Assembly: GCF_905475345.1 (NCBI RefSeq)
Contig: NC_066588.1
Location: 9,571,001-9,635,000 of the forward strand
DNA from: Vespula vulgaris
Lineage: Eukaryota > Arthropoda > Insecta > Hymenoptera > Vespidae
Length of the DNA: 64,000 bases
Direction: 5' to 3'
Below are positions 1-12,240 of the stretch, piece after piece. The position numbers were made by a program, and so were the translations under genes. The first letter of the stretch is position 1. Every line of letters starts with the position of its first letter. The notes below the pieces were generated by a model. The model saw nothing but the letters and a program-made list of their open reading frames with translations, ran no database searches and was not told the origin of the DNA.

Positions 1-72
1 GAAATATAAAGAGAAACAAAAGAAAAAAAAGAGATTACTCCAAAAAATGTTTGGGATGTAATCTCTCTAGGA

Positions 73-165
73 GAACGTTCTATTTTATCGAATAACGTTT
101 TTAATCGGTAGTTCCCGACGAGGAGTGCACTGTGTATAAATAGAGCCTGCGCTCTCTGCAATATT
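73..165 (+). promoter_or_regulatory. Candidate TATA core promoter with heat-shock-element-like palindrome
   Basis: A near-ideal TATA box (TATAAATA) sits at 135-142, with a likely start about 30 bases downstream near 165. At 73-80 the palindrome GAACGTTC gives two inverted GAA units, the core arrangement of a heat-shock element. A consensus donor follows at 430, so the transcript may begin with a spliced non-coding exon. No coding exon can be assigned to it in this window. The element match is short and could be chance in AT-rich DNA. Confidence 0.35.
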
Positions 166-1042
166 GTGTTATATATTTCTACCCATCGTTTTTCCGAAGT
201 TTTTACAAATTCTGTTTCTATTAGAAAATCAGCCCATGTAAAAGGAAAACACGATTTGTGAAATATACCTTTAAACGCCTGAAGTATCGACGAATATGAA
301 TTTTATTTAATCTTCATGCGTATATTATTATAATATAAATCATTTGCATAAAACATTGACAATTTTAAAAGCATATATTTTGATAATGCTCAGCTGTTCT
401 CTAGACAAAATCATTGATCTTCTGGTCGGGTAAGTTCTTGTAAAATAATTATATTTCGAGTATTATGTAGACAGAAAAACGATCGATAATTTTGCTTTGA
501 TGGAACTTCTGCCAGACACTCTATTCAATATTCTGATTGGTTAAAATGCATATACCACGTGTTCGGTACACGTGGAAAACGACCAATCATAGTCGATCAT
601 GAATGTATTTGCTTACTATTTATCCTCTTTCTGGGATCCATTCAGTATCTCTCTAAATGTAAGAATGAACAACTCGCGTGATCCTGATACAGCGAATATC
701 ATTCATCTCTATAACGAAGTAAGTTTCTTTTTGATCTACATACTTTTTCATATTAAAGTTCATGATAATGAAATCAAAGGGAAAAAAAAAGAAAAGAAAA
801 GAAAGTATAAAACACAATTTGCATTTTATATATTATGTAAATATACATAATATATTTAATTAAAAGAAATATATTTAAAAATATTTTCAAGCATTACACA
901 TCTTTGCTACTTGTTCATTTCAATCATAACTTAATATTTTCGTTTTAAGTGATAATATATTGAATTATATACGATAATGGGTCCCTTTTTGAAAGTTTGC
1001 TTCTTTTTTTCTTCCACATTTGAATTACGCTTTTGTATTTAA

Positions 1043-1048
1043 TTTATT
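1043..1048 (-). terminator. Polyadenylation signal candidate
   Basis: AATAAA on the minus strand about 95 bases past the stop codon of the repeat-protein gene. Position and orientation fit mRNA 3'-end formation, but the hexamer is common in AT-rich DNA. Confidence 0.35.
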
Positions 1049-1142
1049 AACTTTTTACACCGATCGGTTCAGATCCGGACCAACCTAGAAAAGTTATAAT
1101 TTAATGAATTTTGATATTTTAATAATTAGCAAAGTATTAAAA

Positions 1143-4100
1143 TTAAAAATACACACTGCCAGCACTACTACTAGCAAATGCAGAGGCGTGCGATCCTGCA
1201 TTTAAAGATGGCCAAGAACTGGCTCCACTCACGCTTGTAGCAATGTCAAACGGCCAATTCCTATTTAATTGATGCAAAACATTCGGATCTGAAAAGTACA
1301 TATGAAAAATATGAAATTATACAAATTTTTTGATATAAAAAAGTATAAAAATAGCAAACCTCCATTGGCTGTATATGATCCAGATTTACTGCTGGCAAAA
1401 CTCGAGCTTGAACTTGAAGCTTGAGAACTACTAAAAGAACTAGCGAAACTTCCGGCATGAGCACCTGCAAATGATTGTGCTCCGGCATTTGTTATTTGAG
1501 GATTAAATGGACCATTTGCATTATGACCATTAATCAAAGAATTGGACGGTGAATTTCCATTGCCATTGGTGGCGCTATCACTTCCACTTGTTCGTGGTAA
1601 CGTATCTTTATGACCATAAGATTCAGGAGATGTTGAAAGTGTATAAGAAGGTTTGTTAATATTAGCTGTTCCTGGCAACGAACTGGCACCATGACCAACA
1701 TTATTATTATTATTATATGCATTAGGAATATTCAGTCCAGTACTTTTGTCAGTATCAATGTTTCCAGTACTCAAAGCACCTGCGTTACTAGTTGCAACAT
1801 TTTCAAATATTTTGTTATGCTGATTACCACCTTTTACTCCACGATTTGTATTTGGATTACTTCCAGAAGATGTAATTCCTACTCCTGATTTAGGAAATTC
1901 TTTATTTGCAGGAGTTCCACTTCCAGAGAATACATTTTTATTGTTTTCAGCTACACTTGGATATACACCGGGAGGATATTTGTTTACTACATTTCCACCT
2001 GATACTTCCAAAAATGGATTATTTTGCCCAATAGGTAGGACAGTTGTAACTGATGGTAGAATGCTGGGACTTGAAATGCTTCCTATACTTGCACCAGAAT
2101 AAATTGGAGTACTGCTTTTACTTCCTCCATTTCCGCTATTTGTTAAAAATGGATTGCCTGCACCAATAGGCTTATTTAAAGGATCACTTTTAATAGGATT
2201 TATTCCTGTATTATGTTTATCATGTTCGGTTCCGAATGTATTACCTATGGTGCCATCTAGAAAAGGATTTCCAAAACCAATAGGTTTGGAAGTTGTACCT
2301 ATTGAATCAACATTGTTTGTAATAAATATAGGTGAACTAGTCGTATGTATAAATGGTTTCAGATTATCTTGTCCACCATGTAAGAAAGGATTTCCAGCAT
2401 TCAATGGATATGAATTTTTATTTCCAGAGTTAGTTTGTCCATGAACATTGTGTCCACTTCCAATACCACCATCTATTTTTTGAGAACTTCCTATAGGAAC
2501 TTCAGTGCTACTTACGCATGTGCTACTACTAAACGCACCACAATTTCCTGATTGTTTAGTATCTTTATTACTTTGATAAGGTCCAGTAGCAACAGTCCCA
2601 AATGTATAAGAAGAAGTTGGAATATTTTTTTGCACAGATGGTATTTCACTTGTACAGATAGAAGAGCCTCCGGATGTACAACCAGATCCTGCACCCACAT
2701 TACTAGCAGGTTCACTTGGCAAATTACTTTTATTAGGTTGATCTCTCCATTGTCCTGTATTTTGTTGATCATACGAATGAGGTTTGTTTGTTACACCTAC
2801 ATTACTAGGTCCACTACCAACAGTTCCATATGTTTGAGTAGGAATTGGTGTGTTCTTTTGCAGAGTTGATGCTTCATTTGAACAAGCAGGAGAAGAGACT
2901 CCAGGAGTACAACCAGAACCTGCACCCACATTACCAGCAGGTCCACTTGGCAAATTACCTTTATTAGGTTGATCTCTCCATTGTCCTGTGTTTTGTTGGT
3001 CATATGAATGAGGTTTATTTCCTACACCTACATTACTAGGTCCACTACCAGCAGTTCCATATGTTTGAGTAGGAATTGGTGTGTTCTTTTGAAGAGTTGA
3101 TGCTTCATTTGAACAAGCAGGAGAAGAGACTCCAGGCGTACAACCAGAACCTGCACCCACATTACCAGCAGGTCCATTTGGCAAATTACCTTTATTAGGT
3201 TGATCTCTCCATTGTCCTGTGTTTTGTTGGTCATATGAATGAGGTTTATTTCCTACACCTACATTACTAGGTCCACTACCAGCAGTTCCATATGTTTGAG
3301 TAGGAATTGGTGTGTTCTTTTGAAGAGTTGATGCTTCATTTGAACAAGCAGGAGAAGAGACTCCAGGCGTACAACCAGAACCTGCACCCACATTACCAGC
3401 AGGTCCATTTGGCAAATTACCTTTATTAGGTTGATCTCTCCATTGTCCTGTGTTTTGTTGGTCATATGAATGAGGTTTATTTCCTACACCTACATTACTA
3501 GGTCCACTACCAGCAGTTCCATATGTTTGAGTAGGAATTGGTGTGTTCTTTTGAAGAGTTGATGCTTCATTTGAACAAGCAGGAGAAGAGACTCCAGGAG
3601 TACAACCAGAACCTGCACCCACATTACCAGCAGGTCCATTTGGCAAATTACCTTTATTAGGTTGATCTCTCCATTGTCCTGTATTTTGTTGATCATACGA
3701 ATGAGGTTTGTTTCCTACACCTACATTACTAGGTCCACTACCAGCAGTTCCATATGTTTGAGTAGGAATTGGTGTGTTCTTTTGAAGAGTTGATGCTTCA
3801 TTTGAACAAGCAGGTGAAGAGACTCCAGGAGTACAACCAGAACCTGCACCCACATTACCAGCAGGTCCACTTGGCAAATTACCTTTATTAGGTTGATCTC
3901 TCCATTGTCCTGTGTTTTGTTGATCATACGAATGAGGTTTGTTTCCTACGCCTACATTACTAGGTCCACTACCAACAGTTCCATATGTTTGAGTAGGAAT
4001 TGGTGTGTTCTTTTGCAGAGTTGATGCTTCATTTGAACAAGCAGGAGAAGAGACTCCAGGAGTACAACCAGAACCTGCACCCACATTACCAGCAGGTCCA

Positions 4101-6574
4101 CTTGGCAAATTACCTTTATTAGGTTGATCTCTCCATTGTCCTGTGTTTTGTTGGTCATATGAATGAGGTTTATTTCCTACACCTACATTACTAGGTCCAC
4201 TACCAGCAGTTCCATATGTTTGAGTAGGAATTGGTGTGTTCTTTTGAAGAGTTGATGCTTCATTTGAACAAGCAGGTGAAGAGACTCCAGGAGTACAACC
4301 AGAACCTGCACCCACATTACCAGCAGGTCCATTTGGCAAATTACCTTTATTAGGTTGATCTCTCCATTGTCCTGTGTTTTGTTGGTCATATGAATGAGGT
4401 TTATTTCCTACACCTACATTACTAGGTCCACTACCAGCAGTTCCATATGTTTGAGTAGGAATTGGTGTGTTCTTTTGAAGAGTTGATGCTTCATTTGAAC
4501 AAGCAGGTGAAGAGACTCCAGGAGTACAACCAGAACCTGCACCCACATTACCAGCAGGTCCACTTGGCAAATTACCTTTATTAGGTTGATCTCTCCATTG
4601 TCCTGTGTTTTGTTGATCATACGAATGAGGTTTGTTTCCTACGCCTACATTACTAGTTCCACTACCAACAGTTCCATATGTTTGAGTAGGAATTGGTGTG
4701 TTCTTTTGCAGAGTTGATGCTTCATTTGAACAAGCAGGAGAAGAGACTCCAGGCGTACAACCAGAACCTGCACCCACATTACCAGCAGGTCCATTTGGCA
4801 AATTACCTTTATTAGGTTGATCTCTCCATTGTCCTGTGTTTTGTTGGTCATATGAATGAGGTTTATTTCCTACACCTACATTACTAGGTCCACTACCAGC
4901 AGTTCCATATGTTTGAGTAGGAATTGGTGTGTTCTTTTGAAGAGTTGATGCTTCATTGGAACAAGCAGGAGAAGAGACTCCAGGCGTACAACCAGAACCT
5001 GCACCCACATTACCAGCAGGTCCATTTGGCAAATTACCTTTATTAGGTTGATCTCTCCATTGTCCTGTATTTTGTTGATCATACGCATGAGGTTTGTTTC
5101 CTACACCTACATTACTAGGTCCACTACCAGCAGTTCCATATGTTTGAGGAGGAATTGGTGTGTTCTTTTGAAGAGTTGATGCTTCATTTGAACAAGCAGG
5201 AGAAGAGACTCCAGGAGTACAACCAGAACCTGCACCCACATTACCAGCAGGTCCACTTGGCAAATTACCTTTATTAGGTTGATCTCTCCATTGTCCTGTT
5301 TTTTCTTGATCATATGAATGTGGTTTATTTTTTTTTCCAGTACTGTCAGTGTATCCATTCTGCAAATTATTTGTACTATCTATAGATGTAGATTGGTATT
5401 GTGCCGTTTCACCTGTTTTACTATTATCACAATTTCCATGTAAATTGTTGCATTCTGTAGTAGCTCTGTTTCCTTCTGAACTTATTACATTAATAGTTTT
5501 TTTAATATTTGATTGGCTTAATTTAACAGGTGCTTGATTTGAATTAGAATCAGCTATACTTTCTACACAGTTTGCTCTGGATCCAGATTTAGTATTAGAA
5601 CAATCTGCATTGGTGCCTCTTGTCAAGCCTAAATTTATTTGGCTTGGTGTTATACCACCAGTTGCACCTATATTTGTATTTCCATAATTCTTTCCAATAG
5701 TAGGTGTGTAGGTGTTAGGTGAAGTAGGTGTTACAACTCCAGAATTGCCTGAATTTTTATTTTCATTTTCTTTCTTTTTATTTATATCAGTCCAGCTTGA
5801 AGAAGGATGCAAAGAATCTTTCAAAGCACCAGTGTTATGTTGATAAGCATTATAATTATTATTTAAATTTTGATTATTTGCTCCAACATGTCCAGAATTA
5901 CCATAGTTATTATATCTTCCATCATGAATATTCTCTTGTCCTTTATTATCACTAGTGGTATATCCATCTTTATCATTACTTTGATTGTAATTATATTGAT
6001 CGTTGTTTCCTATTTTATGTACACTTGACACAGTTTGTTGTTCTTGTTTCTTATCTACTTTACTTTTATGATGGTGATAATGATGTTCAGGTCTGTATTG
6101 ACCATCGTCACAATCATCTTCTTCCTCTTCTTCTTGTGGTTCTTCTTCAGATTGATCATCATAATTATCTAATTCCCATTTTTCTTTTACATTTGGACAT
6201 CCAGAACATACTGTTTGAGACTTGTTATCATTGTAACTTCTTTTAGTACCAAAGGCTTGATGTGGTGATCCAAACTTATTAGAATCTGGATTAATACTTT
6301 CAAGTCCTACATAGCTTCCAGACCCAGCAGAAGTGCCTTCCTGATGAGTTAATCCATATGTTCCATCAGGATTTTTTGAAGGGAAAGTACCACCAGTGAA
6401 AGCATTTGCAGAACTGATTGCACTTGCAACAGAGCCTGCATATGCATTAGCTGAAGCACTACCTAAAATAATATAAATTTTATTTGAAATTATATTAAAA
6501 AGCAATAATAAAAAGGCCACAATTTCATTTTTATTTCAATGTTTAATTTACGAAATAATTAATTTTTACGAAGC

Positions 6575-6633
<59 letters not shown>

Positions 6634-6873
6634 GTAACGATGAAAATAATTAATAGAAATATACATACTGAATGCAGCGGAATTACTACCGGCAAACGAT
6701 CCTAAACCTCCTAGAAAAATATCGCGTTATTAAAATAATAATAGAAAAGAAATTAAATAATTTAAAACAAAAAAAAAATAGACGATACCTGGAGCTGCGT
6801 ACGTCGTAGCAAAAAAAATAACAAAAAAATAACATCTTAAATAAATATTGTCCGAGGAAAACATATTGTCCAT
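1143..6873 (-). CDS. Secreted tandem-repeat protein (silk/cuticle-like), four exons, about 1,791 aa
   Basis: Exons by splice site and phase are 6789-6873, 6669-6710, 1360-6462 and 1143-1288; all joins keep frame and end in TAA. The N-terminus has a hydrophobic signal-peptide core (YFFVIFFATTYA) followed by APGG, so the product is probably secreted. After a Ser/Ala/Gly-rich module comes an acidic and His-rich stretch (near 6080-6160), Asn/Gly/Thr-rich sequence, twelve 77-aa repeats with two Cys each, four GNPFL-type motifs, then Ser/Ala-rich runs and a short tail ending SSSAGSVYF. Composition (Gly, Ser, Asn, Thr, Pro) resembles structural secretions such as silk, cuticle or eggshell proteins; this is an inference and I recognise no named family. 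The start chosen is the first in-frame ATG after a strong TATA/initiator; a second ATG lies three codons on. The product is probably extracellular, with Cys pairs available for cross-linking. Confidence 0.8.
2000..2400 (-). repeat. Four spaced GNPFL-type coding motifs
   Basis: The region after the 77-aa array contains four copies of a short motif (AGNPFLHG, FGNPFLDG, AGNPFLTN, QNNPFLEV), usually preceded by PIG and spaced roughly 30-45 residues apart. They look like a second, older and shorter repeat series in the same protein. Function unknown. Confidence 0.7.
2558..5329 (-). repeat. 231-bp coding tandem repeat, 12 units (77 aa each)
   Basis: Twelve head-to-tail units of exactly 231 bp lie inside the large exon, each starting at NKPHSYDQ. 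The first eleven (in protein order) are nearly identical; the twelfth (2558-2788) is diverged. Each unit encodes QWRDQPNKGNLP, GPAGNVGAGSGCTPG and a spaced Cys pair (C-x8-C). Variable positions are few: NLPS or NLPN, and GTAG or GTVG. Units 4 and 7 (4406-4636 and 3713-3943) read identical, as do units 9 and 10. This suggests block duplication and ongoing homogenisation by unequal exchange. Copy number is likely to vary between individuals and could be misassembled. Confidence 0.95.
6576..6631. repeat. (TA)n microsatellite in intron 2
   Basis: Uninterrupted TA dinucleotide run of about 28 units in the intron between the second and third exons of the repeat-protein gene. Likely length-variable. 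Confidence 0.9.
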
Positions 6874-6938
6874 TTAATCATTTATCGCCAAATGTTCAAG
6901 AATACCTGCAGAGTATATAAGACAATTGAACACTTATT

Positions 6939-6976
6939 ACTGAGGACATCCTGTTTCGATACTTGTATATATATAA
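6939..6976 (-). promoter_or_regulatory. Core promoter of the repeat-protein gene (TATA + initiator)
   Basis: On the minus strand a TATA element (TTATATATATA, 6966-6976) lies about 32 bases upstream of TCAGT (6939-6943), the arthropod initiator consensus. The predicted start is at about 6941, giving a 68-base 5' UTR before the ATG at 6873. The UTR holds a short overlapping upstream ATG in another frame (just before the main ATG) that could modulate translation. Spacing and both elements match the textbook arrangement, and the gene fits directly downstream. Confidence 0.65.
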
Positions 6977-9609
6977 GGATGCTACCCATAGTGAAAGGAT
7001 AAGTTTACCGATACGATCGAAACCAACGTAAGTCGAAGACATGTGGGTGGCAATGAATAGTTATTATTTCATTCTTACCAGGAGTATGTACCGCTCTTTG
7101 TAATATAATCGGTAAGACTGGCGCTAAGCGGCTAGGATTGAGCTACGTCATCGATCTTCAGGAGTTTCCCAAAGCTAACTTGATTCATGTCACGCTCGTA
7201 CCGAAGATGAGATCGCGGGAGAGAATGCGCGTTTCTGCGTCTGCATTTCTTTAAATAGAAGATACAATAAAAAGATTTACAAACTGGTTTATAGCATTCC
7301 AAATACCTATAGGTTGTCTTAAAAGCATTATTTATATCTCAATGATTCATCAGGTAAATCCTGTAATAATATTACTAATTTTTACCACAAAACCGCATAA
7401 AATTACGTCGATGATACAATCGACATAATTGAAAATATTTGTCTTCAGTTAAAAGGTAAAAGCATTGAATTACAATTTACTTTGAAAAAGACTGTATATG
7501 TAAGGATGTTTCCGATGAAGGACGTCTTTCCTTTCTACCTTTTGCATTAAGTTTAAAGTTGTTATATACAGTTAACTATGACTAGGAGTTATATTTATAA
7601 TTTTTCCAAGCATCTAAATGCTAGTTTAAAGATTTACATTTTTACTGATCAATATCTGATATGAAAAAAATTATAAACGCTATTTAACATTTTCTAAAGT
7701 ACTAAATAAATAACGTAATAAGTAAAAGAGTATTTTAAAAATACATTGTAATAATTCTTCTGTAAAAATCAGTTTCTTCAAAAGAGGTATAATTATTTGT
7801 ATGGATGGTTTGTCTATATATATTAATATAAGCATAATTCTTTGATTCTCAAATGAATCATCTTTATTATAATACTACAAGATTCAATGACTATTAATAT
7901 ATTTCTATTTCGGTACTTTCGATACTAAAAAAGTAAAAAACTATAAATTATATTATTAATAAAAAACTATAAATTAAGAATGAAAAAGATAATCTTTGAA
8001 GTTACTATATTTTTATTTTATTGCTAATTACTTATCTAAAAATTTAATTTCTAAAATTATTTCCTCCTTACCTTACAAAATTCTTAATAATCATTTTATT
8101 TATCATCCTTTTATCGAGAAGAAATTAACTTCTAGAAAAAATATAGTATAAAAAATATTAGTATATTAATAAGGAAAATGCATATACATTAGGTTATATA
8201 CGTTAGTATAAACGAACCTTGTAATTTTTAATTATATTTTAATTAATTAATTTATTTATTTTGAATTATCTATCGATGTCACAGTTCATAAACTTTTGGT
8301 TTCACAACTTTTCCTGTATTTCTCTAATGATACATTATCTATCATTAAGGCTATTTATTACCTTTTGCTTAAAGCATGTGTGACTTCAGCGACAGATACG
8401 GACAAAATATAAACTACAAATCAAACGAGTAACACTGTCCCCACCATATGTTTATCGTATTGGTACATAAGCTTGTTGGTATTCCTTTTCACATGTATGT
8501 AACAATTGGTTTTGTATAGGTTAGGTAACAAAATAACGCTGGGAGAAAAGATACGTAGATAATGTGGAAACCAACACATGTTTCGATCTTTATTAATATT
8601 AATATATGATATATGTTTACTAATTATTAATTTTGAAAAAATAATCAACAAATGTATATACTTTATATGCATTTGTTATCAAACAATATTATGAAAAAGT
8701 TATATAAATTTTGAAAAAGCTTATTTGTGCATAAATTATTCTCGAAAAGATATTATTTTTTAATACGAACTTTTTCAAAAAAAATAAAGCTTTTTCAAAT
8801 ATTTAAAAAGGTAGACTCCTAGATTAAATCTTTATCTTTAAAATGAAATCTTGTTCATCAAAATTAATCAAAAATTATTCTAATTCTCATTGATAGCTTA
8901 AACCATTATAAAACCAGGGATGATGAACAGTCGTAATGTCTCTTTTTGTAAGTCTAAGTTATACTTGAAAAGAGTATAATAATATTATTAGATATAAGTG
9001 ATACTACAATTTTCATATTATATAATTGTTTCTGTAAAATCCGCGGAAAATTTCTTCCTAGAGAGTTATATCTACTTTCATATTGTTCGATAGCAAAAAA
9101 TATTGTTTGAAAACTTTTTCTCGTAATATTATCTTCTTCTTTTTTACATATTTTATATTAAGCTTTTGCATTCGGATGTTCCCTCTGAGAAGATCGTGCG
9201 AATTTAAATTTAATCCGCTTAAGGAGGATTTGTGTAGCAATAGTATGCGAGTATGCTTTGTACGATATAGGGAAATTTTATAAAATAAACAAGCAATCCT
9301 AAAACTGGAGAAACAGATTTTCAAAGCTATAATCAGTTTATATTGAAGCGTCGAGCGATATAGATAGATCCCTTCACTAATAATTCAGAAAATCAGAAAA
9401 TTAATATTCTCTTGGTATATATTGTTTCGTGATTTCGTATTACTGATTACAATATTCTAACTTATTTATTGACTCATTTTTTTATCAGAACAATGGTAAA
9501 ATATCCAAACTGAAATATGTTTTATAGTACAAATAGTAGTGAAAAAGAATTCCAGGTAGACATTTATACAGGCATGTTAGAAAAAATATATATTAATCCT
9601 TAATTTAAT
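6977..9609. other. Gene-poor intergenic DNA
   Basis: No supported gene. Short open frames here (for example 8421-8672 and 9058-9324) lack domains and look like chance. The only structure I see is the palindromic repeat copy near 8625-8935 and related sequence near 8390-8440. Confidence 0.5.
8625..8935. repeat. Palindromic MITE-like element, copy 1 (partial)
   Basis: Shares with the copies near 13.2-13.55 kb and 17.1-17.4 kb an inner stretch rich in GAAAAAGCTT and AAAGCTTTTTC, an ATCTTTA/AAAATGAAATCTTG block and the end ACCATTATAAAACCAG. The left half is more diverged, so this copy looks truncated or old. No transposase; if mobile, it was non-autonomous. Confidence 0.5.
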
Positions 9610-10070
9610 AATTTAATATTTAATAATTTATTATTATATTACGCAAGTCAATTAATATTTCCTATAACGTGATCAAAAGAACTGGAAAGACTGAAAAGGA
9701 TATGAGTTGGAAGGAAATCAATTTCACAACCAATCTCTTTTTATTCGACATATTATTTTTTTTTTAACTATCATACGAAATAATCGATATTGCATAAATG
9801 CATATTATAATAAATGCTTCTGCTTCATTTTTATTGATCAAGGAATAATATTACTTGAAAAAAAATTAATTCTTTGTTGATATTCTTTCATAATAAAAAT
9901 ATCTTGTGGACGTTAATATACACTTTTTTAATTCCCATCTATCAAATATCGGCTAAAAATGTTGTTTATGCAAAAAATAGTTATTTTTTCGATTTCTTTT
10001 TTGTCATAATAAAAATTATATCACGGATGAATTAATTAGTATGAGGAATATTTGCTTTTTTAATATCCTT
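9610..10070 (+). repeat. Long inverted repeat, left arm
   Basis: About 460 bases that match, as reverse complement with scattered differences, the segment at about 11775-12240. Shared landmarks include ACGCAAGTCAAT, ATATGAGTTGGAAGG, TTCACAACCAATCTC, TTCTGCTTCATTTTTATTG and ATCTTGTGGACGTTAATATAC. The arms bracket a 1.7-kb spacer holding the only candidate gene in this intergenic region. Confidence 0.8.
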
Positions 10071-10273
10071 AATTTATTTTATATTCTTAATTATTAACAA
10101 GAGAATTCGCTATACGCAACAAATTAATTCGTTTGAGTTCCTATATTTCTAAAAAATGTATATTAAATATTATGATTATCTCATATATATATATATGTCA
10201 TGAATATTATAACAAACAATTTGGAACATCGAATTTATAATTTGTTCTATTTCTAATTATATTGAATAATTAT

Positions 10274-11060
10274 TTATTTTAAATTGATGGAATTACGATG
10301 ACACGATGATGTAAACGTGAAATTAACATTTCTCGTAGGATTTGAAAATATTTCCGGGATAACATTATCTTGACAAACACTACATCTTTTGATCGTGCCT
10401 GTAAGGTTAATCATTTTGAAAGTTAAACTTTCCTTAATTTGAATTTGATTCCTTCTAAATTCATTCTTCAATCCATAATTAAATTTTCCACTCTCATAAT
10501 CGTTTCTATTTTCGATATTACTTTCTATTATTTTTATATTATTATTATTGGTCTCGATCATCCATTTAACTTCGTTCTTGCGATACGTCGTATTAGATAT
10601 TTTCGAAATCAAATTGAGATTTGCTATATCAATGATCGGCATATCATATATCACATCATTTTGTTTAGAATTAAATTTATCTCTGGAATCATCATTGTCG
10701 AAATAAAATCTATCGTCTCATCTTTAATTTTTTCTTCTTCTTCATCTTCTTTTTCTTTTTCTTCTTCAGCATCAGTTAAGATGGATTAATCAGTATGAGA
10801 AAAACTTTTTTGAATCATTGTTAATCTCCATAAGATTTTTCTTATCATTCCTAATTTCACCGATTGTTTTGAAGTAAATATTATTATCGTATCTATAATT
10901 TTCTAAGCAAGTGCTATCCAAATTATCATTAGTTCGATATCCAAGGACACTGTCAACATCATGATTGATCTTTATTTTCTCGACTACGTTGACTCTTTTT
11001 GAGGATTCCAAGAAAAATCTTCGATGAAATATTCTTTTGTACGAAAAAATATTCCTTTGT
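10274..11060 (-). CDS. Uncertain hypothetical gene or gene relic inside the inverted repeat
   Basis: Two minus-strand open frames lie in the same phase: 10790-11060 (contains KRVNVVEKIKINHDVDSVLG) and 10274-10717 (about 147 codons, contains DNDDSRDKFNSKQNDVIYDM and a CSVC motif). They are separated by 72 bases with several stops. A short intron from a weak donor (AA|GTTTTT) to ATAG at about 10712 would join them in frame. No good ATG starts the upstream frame, so earlier exons may be missing. The product would be Asn- and charge-rich with no domain I recognise. It could be a real small gene, a decayed gene carried by a transposon-like unit, or chance. Confidence 0.25.
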
Positions 11061-11774
11061 TAGAGGAAAAATTTTACTTTGATCCAGATTCCGCGTGCAA
11101 TTGTCGAACGACAACCTTTCTGACTTCAATCGATTTATTAGCTATCGACCTTTATCTAAAGTTGCCTTTTGTCTGACCTCGAATAAAGCTTCCTCGTCCG
11201 ATCATTTGAATAAAGCTTTGTAAAACAGCGTCATATTAGTCTCGTCAAAGTTCGTTATTACTGTCATTATAAATTTTGTCATCTTTTTCTTCTTCCTGAT
11301 TAATCGCAATTACATAATGGATACGGTATGGATCTTTACGAATCACTTAAAAATAAGGACAATGTTTGAAAAGGAAATGTCTTGCCTTTAAATTCTGCCC
11401 ATTGATTTATAGTATCCCCAAGAAGCATTAAAAGAGCCGTTGATAATCTTAAATAGTATAATACCGCCAACTGATACCTTGTAATTCAATATATGCTCTC
11501 TACGAATAAAATATATAGATACGTATTTTTGTTTTTTTCCTTTTTTTACATTTAAGCTATACTAAAGCGTTATGTCATCACCGATGAACTGTAACAATAA
11601 AAAGCTTAAAATGTTAAAGCACATCATTTTAGACGATAACATCCGACAACTTCCAAAGTTAAATGCTTGATATTACATTGGATCATCGTAGATGAAGAAT
11701 ATGTTTTTGATGAAAGATTCTTCGAAACGATTTTCTTATAAATGCAGTTGTTCGTAGGAAGGAATGATGTTAAC
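11061..11774. other. Spacer of the inverted repeat, no gene seen
   Basis: Less AT-rich around 11070-11260 than the surroundings, but no coding frame, RNA fold or repeat could be supported by eye. Confidence 0.35.
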
Positions 11775-12240
11775 TGATGTTTAAGAATAATAATAAAAAA
11801 GCAGATACTTCTTATGCTGATTAATTCGCCCGTGATATAATTTTTATTATGACAAAAAAGAAATCGGGAAAGTAAATATTTTTTGTATAAACAATAGTTT
11901 TGGCCGATGTTTGACAGATGGGAACTAAAAATGTGTATATTAACGTCCACAAGATATTTTTATTATGAAAGAATATTAACAAAGAACTAATGTTTTTTCA
12001 AGTTAATTCAATATTATTCTTTAATCAATAAAAATGAAGCAGAAACATTTATTACAATATGCATTTATTGATTACTTCGTATGGTAGTTAAAAAAAAAAA
12101 TAATATGTCGAATAAAAAGAGATTGGTTGTGAAATTGATTTCCTTCCAACTCATATCTTTTTCAGCCTTTTCAGCTGTTTTGACCACGTAATAGAAAATG
12201 ATGATTGACTTGCGTAGTATAATAAGAAATTATTAAATAA
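11775..12240 (-). repeat. Long inverted repeat, right arm
   Basis: Reverse-complement partner of about 9610-10070. The small open frame at 11624-11950 overlaps it and is not considered real. I could not identify target-site duplications at the outer edges. Confidence 0.8.

Larger units (their letters stand above)
1..1142. other. Intergenic edge, no supported gene
   Basis: AT-rich sequence at the window edge. I see no convincing coding region. A short plus-strand open frame at 599-850 ends in a Lys-rich homopolymeric stretch and has no recognisable domain. The stretch holds a core-promoter candidate near 135 and a good splice-donor match (G|GTAAGT) at 430, so a 5' non-coding exon of a plus-strand transcript at about 165-429 is possible. 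A minus-strand polyadenylation signal for the neighbouring repeat-protein gene lies at 1043-1048. Confidence 0.4.

Noticed and set aside
2558..5329. CRISPR-like array
   Set aside because: The units are 231 bp with no unique spacers, lie inside a coding exon, and are tandem coding repeats.
2797..5358. Eleven nearly identical minus-strand ORFs of about 68 codons at 231-bp spacing
   Set aside because: They are shadows in another frame of the 77-aa coding repeat; the main frame is open for over 1,700 codons.
10439..10789. Plus-strand 116-codon ORF rich in Ile, Phe and Ser
   Set aside because: It is antisense to the candidate minus-strand frame and ends in a Ser/Phe run created by a polypurine stretch on the other strand.
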